Assembly (NCBI GenBank): GCA_964019135.1
Contig: OZ025248.1
Span: 12,655,574-12,719,573 of the forward strand
Direction of reading: 5' to 3'
Source: Arenicola marina
Lineage: Eukaryota > Annelida > Polychaeta > Arenicolidae
Length of the DNA: 64,000 nt
In this document: positions 55,659 to 64,000 of the stretch, in pieces
Position numbering within the stretch: position 1 is the stretch's first letter
How the letters are laid out: every line of letters starts with the position of its first letter
Program-made: the position numbers and the translations under genes
Notes under the pieces: generated by a model
What the model was told of the DNA's origin: nothing
Seen by the model: the letters and a program-made list of their open reading frames with translations, nothing else
The model's database searches: none

Positions 55659-58180
55659 TGTGCTTCGAGATAACCGTGGTTGCCGCCAAACGTGCTTCGA
55701 CATAACCGTGGTTGACACCAAACATGTTTCGAGATAACAGCGGAGGACTAGCGTGCGTACAGTAACGGCGTACGGTGGCAGCGGACTTCTAGCGTGCGTA
55801 TAGTGATGGCGGACGACTAGCGGGCGTACAGTGATGGCGGACGACTAGCGGGCGTACAGTGATGGCGGACGACTAGCGTCCGTACAGTCACGGCGGACGA
55901 CTAGCGGGCGTACAGTGATGGCGGACGACTAGCGGGCGTACAGTGATGGCGGACGACTAGCGTCCGTACAGTCACGGCGGACGACTAGCGTCCGTACAGT
56001 GACGGCGGACGACTAGCGGGCGTACACTGACGGCGGACGACTGGCGTTCGTACAGTGACGGCGGACGACTAGCGGGCGTACAGTGATGGCGGACGACTAG
56101 CGTCCGTACAGTGACGGCGGACGACTAGCGGGCGTACAACGCATGAAGCCCCGCACCGCCAGCCAAGCCCCGGCCCCCTAGCGAAGCCCCGCCTCACTAA
56201 CCAAGCCCCGCGCACTCAGCGAAGCCCAACCCCACCACCCGATCAACACACTGACAACGGACGACTAGCGTGCGTGCAATGACGGCGTACAGGATGAGCG
56301 GAAGACTAGCGTGCGTACAGTAACGGCGTACAGTGACAGCGGACGACTAGCATGCATACAGTGACGGCGTACAGTAGCGGCGGACGACTAGCTCGCGTAC
56401 TTTGACGGTGGAGGACCAGCGTGCGTACAGTAACGACATACAGTTGCAGCGGAGGACTAGCGTGCGTTCAGTGACGGCGCACAGTGAGAGCGGACGACTA
56501 GCGTGCGTACGTTGACGGCGTACAGTGACAGCGATGCGTTCGCCTTTAGGTGGACAAACCGCCTATTCGCTTACTCTAAAGAGCTAGTCATAATGCAAAC
56601 GCCAGTGCTACCAAAAGATGCTACTGACTTACCGTAGTTGCCATCAAACGTGCTTCGAAATAACCGTGGTTGTCGCCAAACGTGCTTCGACACAACCGTG
56701 GTTGCCACCAAACGTGTTTCGAGATAACCGTGCTTGCCACAAAACGTGTTTCGAGATAACAGCGGAGGACTAGCGTGCGTACAGTAACGGTGTACAGTGA
56801 CAGCGGAGGACTAGCGTGCGTACAGTGACAGCGGACGACTAGCGTGCGTTCAGTGACGGCGTACAGTGTCAGCGGACGACTAGCGTGTGTACAGTGACAG
56901 CCGCGGACTAGCGTGCGTACAGTGACGGCGGAGGACTAGCGTGCGTACAGTGACGGCGGAGGACTAGCGTGCGTACAGTGACGGCGGAAGACTAGCTTGC
57001 CTACCGTGGCAGTGGACGAATAGCGTGCGTAGTGACGGCGCACAGTGACAGCGGGGGACTAGCGCGTGTAGTGACGGCGTACTGTGACAGCGGAGGACTA
57101 ACGTGCGTTCAGTGACGGCGTACAGTGACAGCGGACGACTAGCGTGCGTACGGTGACGGCGTGAAGTAACGACGTACAGTGACGGGGTACATTGACGGCA
57201 GAGGACTAGCGTGCGTACAGTGACGGCGGAGGACTAGCGTGCGTACAGTGACGGCGGAGGACTAGCGTGCGTACAGTGACGGCGGGAAGAAACGGCGTAC
57301 AGTGACGGCGGAGCACTAGCGTGCGTACAGTGACGGCGTGAAGCAACAGCGTACAGTGACGCCGTACGTTAACGGCGGAGGACCAGCGTGTGCACAGTGA
57401 CAGCGGACGACTAGCGTGCGTTCAGTGACGGCGTACAGTGACAGCGATGCGTTCGCCTTTAGGTGGGCAAACCGCCAACTCGCTTACTTCAAAGAGCTAG
57501 TCATAATGCAAACGCCAGTGCTACTAAAAGATGTTACTGAGTAACCGTGGTTGCCATCAAACGTGCTTCGAGATAACCGTGGTTGTCGCCAAACGTGCTT
57601 CGAGATAAGCGTGGTTGCCGCCAAACGTGCTTCGACATAGCCGTGGTTGCCACCAAACGTGTTTCGAGATAACAGCGGAGGACTAGCGGGCGTACAGTAA
57701 CGGCGTACGGTGGCAGCGGACTTCTAGCGTGCGTATTCTGATGGCGGACGACTAGCGAGCGTACAGTGATGGCGGACGACTGACGTCCGTACAGTGACGG
57801 CGAACGACTAGCGGGCGTACACTGACGGTGCAAGACTCCATGAAGCCCCGCCCACCAGCTAAGCCGTGCACCGCCAGCCAAGCCCCGCCCCCCTAGCAAA
57901 GACCCGCCTCACCAACCAAGCCCCGCGCACTTAGAGAAGCCCCCGCCCCTCCTACCCGATCAACACAATGACAGCGGACGACTAGCGTGCGTACAGTGAC
58001 GGCGTACAGGATGAGAGAAGGACTAGCGTGCGTACAGTAACGGTGTACAGTGACAGCGGAGGACTAGCGTGCGTACAGTGACAGCGGACGACTAGCGTGC
58101 GTTCAGTGACAGCGGACGACTAGCGTGCGTTCAGTGACGGCGTACAGTGTCAGCGGACGACTAGCGTGTGTACAGTGACA
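55659..58180. repeat. 2522-bp tandem duplication, copy 1
   Basis: This segment and the next match base for base over long stretches at a constant shift of 2522 (cores 56531/59053 and 57444/59966). Substitutions are rare, e.g. AAGCCGTG versus AAGCCCTG near 57860/60382. Near its end copy 1 has one extra 28-bp unit (about 58108-58135). Confidence 0.9.
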
Positions 58181-60675
58181 TGTGCTTCGAGATAACCGTG
58201 GTTGCCGCCAAACGTGCTTCGACATAACCGTGGTTGACACCAAACATGTTTCGAGATAACAGCGGAGGACTAGCGTGCGTACAGTAACGGCGTACGGTGG
58301 CAGCGGACTTCTAGCGTGCGTATAGTGATGGCGGACGACTAGCGGGCGTACAGTGATGGCGGACGACTAGCGGGCGTACAGTGATGGCGGACGACTAGCG
58401 TCCGTACAGTCACGGCGGACGACTAGCGGGCGTACAGTGATGGCGGACGACTAGCGGGCGTACAGTGATGGCGGACGACTAGCGTCCGTACAGTCACGGC
58501 GGACGACTAGCGTCCGTACAGTGACGGCGGACGACTAGCGGGCGTACACTGACGGCGGACGACTGGCGTTCGTACAGTGACGGCGGACGACTAGCGGGCG
58601 TACAGTGATGGCGGACGACTAGCGTCCGTACAGTGACGGCGGACGACTAGCGGGCGTACAACGCATGAAGCCCCGCACCGCCAGCCAAGCCCCGGCCCCC
58701 TAGCGAAGCCCCGCCTCACTAACCAAGCCCCGCGCACTCAGCGAAGCCCAACCCCACCACCCGATCAACACACTGACAACGGACGACTAGCGTGCGTGCA
58801 ATGACGGCGTACAGGATGAGCGGAAGACTAGCGTGCGTACAGTAACGGCGTACAGTGACAGCGGACGACTAGCATGCATACAGTGACGGCGTACAGTAGC
58901 GGCGGACGACTAGCTCGCGTACTTTGACGGTGGAGGACCAGCGTGCGTACAGTAACGACATACAGTTGCAGCGGAGGACTAGCGTGCGTTCAGTGACGGC
59001 GCACAGTGAGAGCGGACGACTAGCGTGCGTACGTTGACGGCGTACAGTGACAGCGATGCGTTCGCCTTTAGGTGGACAAACCGCCTATTCGCTTACTCTA
59101 AAGAGCTAGTCATAATGCAAACGCCAGTGCTACCAAAAGATGCTACTGACTTACCGTAGTTGCCATCAAACGTGCTTCGAAATAACCGTGGTTGTCGCCA
59201 AACGTGCTTCGACACAACCGTGGTTGCCACCAAACGTGTTTCGAGATAACTGTGCTTGCCACAAAACGTGTTTCGAGATAACAGCGGAGGACTAGCGTGC
59301 GTACAGTAACGGTGTACAGTGACAGCGGAGGACTAGCGTGCGTACAGTGACAGCGGACGACTAGCGTGCGTTCAGTGACGGCGTACAGTGTCAGCGGACG
59401 ACTAGCGTGTGTACAGTGACAGCCGCGGACTAGCGTGCGTACAGTGACGGCGGAGGACTAGCGTGCGTACAGTGACGGCGGAGGACTAGCGTGCGTACAG
59501 TGACGGCGGAAGACTAGCTTGCCTACCGTGGCAGTGGACGAATAGCGTGCGTAGTGACGGCGCACAGTGACAGCGGGGGACTAGCGCGTGTAGTGACGGC
59601 GTACTGTGACAGCGGAGGACTAGCGTGCGTTCAGTGACGGCGTACAGTGACAGCGGACGACTAGCGTGCGTACGGTGACGGCGTGAAGTAACGACGTACA
59701 GTGACGGGGTACATTGACGGCAGAGGACTAGCGTGCGTACAGTGACGGCGGAGGACTAGCGTGCGTACAGTGACGGCGGAGGACTAGCGTGCGTACAGTG
59801 ACGGCGGGAAGAAACGGCGTACAGTGACGGCGGAGCACTAGCGTGCGTACAGTGACGGCGTGAAGCAACAGCGTACAGTGACGCCGTACGTTAACGGCGG
59901 AGGACCAGCGTGTGCACAGTGACAGCGGACGACTAGCGTGCGTTCAGTGACGGCGTACAGTGACAGCGATGCGTTCGCCTTTAGGTGGGCAAACCGCCAA
60001 CTCGCTTACTTCAAAGAGCTAGTCATAATGCAAACGCCAGTGCTACTAAAAGATGTTACTGAGTAACCGTGGTTGCCATCAAACGTGCTTCGAGATAACC
60101 GTGGTTGTCGCCAAACGTGCTTCGAGATAAGCGTGGTTGCCGCCAAACGTGCTTCGACATAGCCGTGGTTGCCACCAAACGTGTTTCGAGATAACAGCGG
60201 AGGACTAGCGGGCGTACAGTAACGGCGTACGGTGGCAGCGGACTTCTAGCGTGCGTATTCTGATGGCGGACGACTAGCGAGCGTACAGTGATGGCGGACG
60301 ACTGACGTCCGTACAGTGACGGCGAACGACTAGCGGGCGTACACTGACGGTGCAAGACTCCATGAAGCCCCGCCCACCAGCTAAGCCCTGCACCGCCAGC
60401 CAAGCCCCGCCCCCCTAGCAAAGACCCGCCTCACCAACCAAGCCCCGCGCACTTAGAGAAGCCCCCGCCCCTCCTACCCGATCAACACAATGACAGCGGA
60501 CGACTAGCGTGCGTACAGTGACGGCGTACAGGATGAGAGAAGGACTAGCGTGCGTACAGTAACGGTGTACAGTGACAGCGGAGGACTAGCGTGCGTACAG
60601 TGACAGCGGACGACTAGCGTGCGTTCAGTGACGGCGTACAGTGTCAGCGGACGACTAGCGTGCGCACAGTGACAG
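58181..60675. repeat. 2522-bp tandem duplication, copy 2
   Basis: Second copy of 55659-58180. The junction at 58180/58181 falls inside a 28-bp unit (ACAGTGACA directly joined to TGTGCTTCGAG), which looks like an unequal-exchange breakpoint. The right end is approximate. Confidence 0.85.
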
Positions 60676-62502
60676 CGGACGACTAGCGTGCGTACGTTGA
60701 CGGCGTACAGTGACAGCGATACGCACGCCTTTAGGTGGGCAAACTGCCTACACGCTTACTCCAAAGAGCTAGTCATAATGCAAACGCTAGTGCTACCAAA
60801 GGATGTTACTGAATAACCGTGGTTGCCGTCACTGTACCCCGTCAGTGACAGCGGACTCCTAACCTGCGTAAAGAAACGGCGTACAGTGACGGCGGGCGAC
60901 TTACGTGTGTACAGTGACAGCGGACGACTAGCGTGTGAACAGTGACAGTGGAGGACTAGCGTGCGTACAGTGTCGGCGGAGGACCATCGTGCGTACAGTG
61001 ACGGCGGGAGCTAGTCATAATGCAAACGCCAGTGCTACTAAAAGATGTTACTGAGTAACCGTGGTTGCCATCAAACGTGCTTCGAGATAACCGTGGTTGT
61101 CGCCAAACGTGCTTCGAGGTAACCGTGGTTGCGGCCAAACGTGCTTCGACATAACCGTGGTTGCCACCAAACGTGTTTCGAGATAACAGCGGAGGACTAG
61201 CGTGCGTACAGTGATGCCGGACGACTAACGTCCGTACAGTGACGGCGAACGACTAGCGGGCGTACAATGACGGTGCAAGACTCCATGAAGCCCCGCCCAC
61301 CAGCTCAGTCCCGCACCGCCAGCCAAGCCCCGCCCTCCCAGCCAAGCCCCGCCTCACCAAGCAAGCTCCGCGCACTCAGCGAAGCCCCGCCCCAGCACCC
61401 GATCAACACAATGACATCGGACGACTAGTGTGCGTGCAGTGACGGCGTACAGTAGCGGCGGACGACTAGCTCGCGTACTTTGACGGTGGAGGACCAGCGT
61501 GCGTACAGTAACGACATACAGTTGCAGCGGAGGACTAGCGTGCGTTCAGTGACGGCGCACAGTGACAGCGGACGACTAGCGTGCGTACGTTGACGGCGTA
61601 CAGTGACAGCGATGCGTTCGCCTTTAGGTGGACAAACCGCCTATTCGCTTACTCCAAAGAGCTAGTCATAATGCAAACGCCAGTGCTACCAAACGATGTT
61701 ACTGACTAACCGTGGTTGCCATCAAACGTGCTTCGAGATAACCGTGGTTGCCGCCGAATGTGCTTCGACATCACCGTGGTTGCCACCAAACGTGTTTCGA
61801 AATGACCGTGGTTGCCAACAAAGGTGTTTCGAGATAACAGCGGACGACTAGCGTGCGTACAGTAACGGCGTACGGTGGCAGCGGACTTCTAGCGTGCGTA
61901 TAGTGATGGCGGACGACTAGCGGGCGTACAGTGATGGCGGACGACTTGCGTCCGTACAGTGACGGCGGACGACTAGCGGGCGTACAGTGATGGCGGACGA
62001 CTAGCGGGCGTACAGTGATGGCGGACGACTAGCGTCCGTACAGTGACGGCGGACGACTAGCGGGCGTACAATGATGGTGCAAGACTCCATAAAGCCCCGC
62101 CCCACCAGCTAAGCCCCGCACCGCCAGCCAAGCCCCGCCCCCTCAGCTAAGCCCCGCCTCACCAACCAAGGCCCGCGCACTCAGCAAAGCCCCACCCCAC
62201 CATCCGATCAACACAGTGACAGCGGACGACTAGTGTGCGTGCAATGACGGCGTACAGTAGCGGCGGACGACTAGCTCGCGTACTTTGACGGTGGAGGACC
62301 AGCGTGCGTACAGTAACGGCGTACAGTTGCAGCGGAAGACTAGCGTGCGTACAGTGACAGCGGACGACTAGCGTGCGTTCAGTGACGGCATACAGTGACA
62401 GCGGAGGACGAGAGTGCGTACAGTGACAGCGTACAGTGACGCGTTCGTCTTTGGGTGGGAAAACAGCAAATTATGAACAACCCTACGAGGGACAAAACTT
62501 AG

Positions 62503-63765
62503 TTGATATCAAAAGGCAAAATAAGATGCCAGCGCGTAATCTTTGGGTCTCAATTAATGGTAGCGCCGGAAGAGGACTGGCAAATCTTAGCCAATCACCT
62601 TATACGCCAATATAGAGATGTCTCTCTGGGGGTAGATATCCTAACGTTACAATATAACCTACAGAAGAAAAATGTCGAAAATATACCAATGTATTACAAA
62701 GAAGTACTTAAGGCATGGCATGATTTGAAAATTAAAAAGCACATGGCTACTTCGGTATATCATGACATATTAAACCAGCCGCTATTTTTAAACCCATTAA
62801 TTAAGTAACCCAACGGCAACTGTTTCTTCTATCCAGAATACTTGAAATCCGGTATCGTTAAGGTGTTCCACCTATGGGACGGAGTCAGCGTCCTGCGGCT
62901 CCGCGAGGTGGGCGCCGTGCCCCGCTTGAAAGTTTCTAGGCGGGGGGCGGCGGCGCACCGCGGGCTCCTAAAGGCGATTCCCAAATTTTGGTTATCAGCC
63001 TTGGACCGCAGGTATCAAGGACCACAGAATAGACCGTGCTTCTTCTTCTGGGAGGATGACCAACCTCTTGAAGATTACAAATTCACGCTACGGACACTGT
63101 ATAACAACACTTTTCCCGAATGCGCGGTTCCACCAGGTGTATTGAATTGGGAAAGGGTGTTCCACACAACGTTAGACCCGGATTTAATCTTCGGGGATAT
63201 TTACAGGAAGTCTTTGAACCGCCAATTATCGGATTTTCAATGGAAATTATGCCATCAAACGTTAAACTGCAATAAATACCTGCACCAGTGCAAAATCATA
63301 GATAGCCCCAATTGCCCGTTCTGTGACGACATGGTAGAATCTATCTATCACTGCTTCACCAAATGCTGCCACTTTAAAGAATCAAAAGCCCTTTTTGAAG
63401 TGTTTTTCAAGAAACTCCTGCGCACTAGAAATCCGCTGAATGATTTTACGATATGCTTCGGCTTTACCCAAATCGAACATGCCCAGGCACCCTCAAACGT
63501 TATTAGCTACCTACTTAACCTATAGAAACACTCCGAGTGGCTCTCCCGAAAACTTAAAGCTAAAGGCAGGATATCCCCAACTTGGGCAATTTTTAACAAC
63601 AATCTACACACCAAGATAAAAGATGACCATTTTTGTACCCGTAATACGAAGTACGCACGGACTCTATTTAAAGATAAATGGGACCGTAATAATTTCTTAT
63701 GCCAAGTAGATAAGGACTTTAAAATAATCCATCTAGTATCGGTCAACCCATATAACCCTCCATGA
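62503..63765 (+). mobile_element. Tx1/L1-like non-LTR retrotransposon ORF2 C-terminus, broken
   Basis: One frame runs from about 62503 to TGA at 63763-63765, interrupted by two in-frame stops (62806 and 63523). Landmarks are NQPLFLNPLIK, then GIVKVFHLWDG, then NRQLSDFQWKLCHQTLN, followed by a zinc-knuckle C-x2-C-x8-H-x4-C (CPFCDD...HCFTKC). The tail ends RTLFKDKWDRNNF. This is the post-reverse-transcriptase region of Tx1/L1-clade elements with the zf-RVT-type motif. The catalytic reverse-transcriptase and endonuclease parts are missing (5' truncation at the satellite border). Confidence 0.8.
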
Positions 63766-64000
63766 ACGAGACCTCAACAATCAACAGGCCTCTAACCTGT
63801 AGCCCATGGCAACGAGGAGCCGATAACCGCATCTTTCTTAACCACTATGACCCCATAAGGTAGCTTTAAACAGCGATTTTAACCTATATACAAAATACCA
63901 GCAGGATACGCAGGCCCAGAAATGAAGCAACCCCCCCCCCCACCACTCCCCCGCCACATGCCCTCCAAGCCCAATTAATCCCTCCCCCCTTCCACGCACA
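63766..64000. other. Window end, LINE 3' UTR and C-rich sequence
   Basis: Probably the 3' UTR of the LINE relic, followed by poly-C tracts (from about 63930). No gene was seen. Confidence 0.4.

Larger units (their letters stand above)
51440..62450. repeat. Composite higher-order satellite
   Basis: About 11 kb is built of four modules. Module 1 is 28-bp units (GTACAGTGACGGCGGACGAC plus TAGCGTGC, with a shorter GTGACGGCGTACA spacer form). Module 2 is a core of about 130 bp without internal repetition. Module 3 is two to five 32-bp units (CCGTGGTTGCCGCCAAACGT, GCTTCGAGATAA). Module 4 is a C-rich block (TGCAAGACTCCATGAAGCCC, then CCAGCCAAGCCCCGCCC). Cores begin near 52438, 53175, 54133, 54891, 55509, 56531, 57444, 59053, 59966, 60717 and 61609, with a decayed one at about 62443. 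Superunits therefore run about 620-1020 bp. No protein gene is supported. Confidence 0.9.

Noticed and set aside
57534..57899. 121-codon minus-strand frame, repeated at 60056-60421
   Set aside because: The frame recurs only because the 2522-bp satellite segment is duplicated; its translation is satellite units.

Overview
This is animal nuclear DNA. It has spliced genes with GT/AG introns, long introns full of tandem repeats, DNA-transposon and MITE relics, and non-LTR retrotransposon tails. The conserved genes are bilaterian. Their divergence from the human proteins, the marine-invertebrate style of the transposon relics (pogo-like and Tx1-like) and the heavy minisatellite load suggest an invertebrate such as a lophotrochozoan or an invertebrate deuterostome. 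I cannot fix the species.

Three protein-coding genes can be supported. (1) 4337-5227 (+) is the last coding exon of a KCNMB/TipE-family potassium-channel beta subunit; its upstream exons were not found here. (2) NDUFA12, a mitochondrial complex I accessory subunit, is complete on the minus strand in four exons (23516 down to 19816, 139 residues). (3) ASZ1/GASZ, a germline piRNA-pathway scaffold of the mitochondrial outer membrane, is complete on the plus strand in twelve exons (23797-49364, 630 residues), with ankyrin repeats, a SAM domain and a C-terminal membrane anchor. NDUFA12 and ASZ1 are head to head with 280 bp between their start codons, so they probably share a bidirectional promoter.

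Layout: 1-4336 is non-coding, with small repeats and a tiny MITE. 4337-5227 is the channel exon. 5228-19815 is gene-poor and holds several minisatellites: 36/39-bp, two related 23-bp arrays, an A+T-rich array, and a 2.5-kb array of a 44-bp unit. 19816-23516 is NDUFA12, whose first intron carries two transposon relics. 23797-49364 is ASZ1. Its intron 1 carries at least four transposon relics, intron 3 is filled by about 8.0 kb of a 26-bp tandem repeat, and intron 11 by about 8.5 kb of a G-rich 37-bp tandem repeat. 49925-62450 is a composite satellite built from 28-bp, 32-bp and 19-bp sub-repeats around twelve copies of a unique-looking core, including a near-identical 2.5-kb tandem duplication. 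A LINE tail lies inside its left edge (50103-50700, minus strand) and another at its right edge (62503-63765, plus strand).

The most notable point is a piRNA-pathway gene whose transcription unit is about two-thirds minisatellite, which shares a promoter with a respiratory-chain gene and lies directly upstream of a 12.5-kb higher-order satellite. All copy numbers are estimates from array length divided by unit length. All identifications come from reading the sequence; no database search was run.
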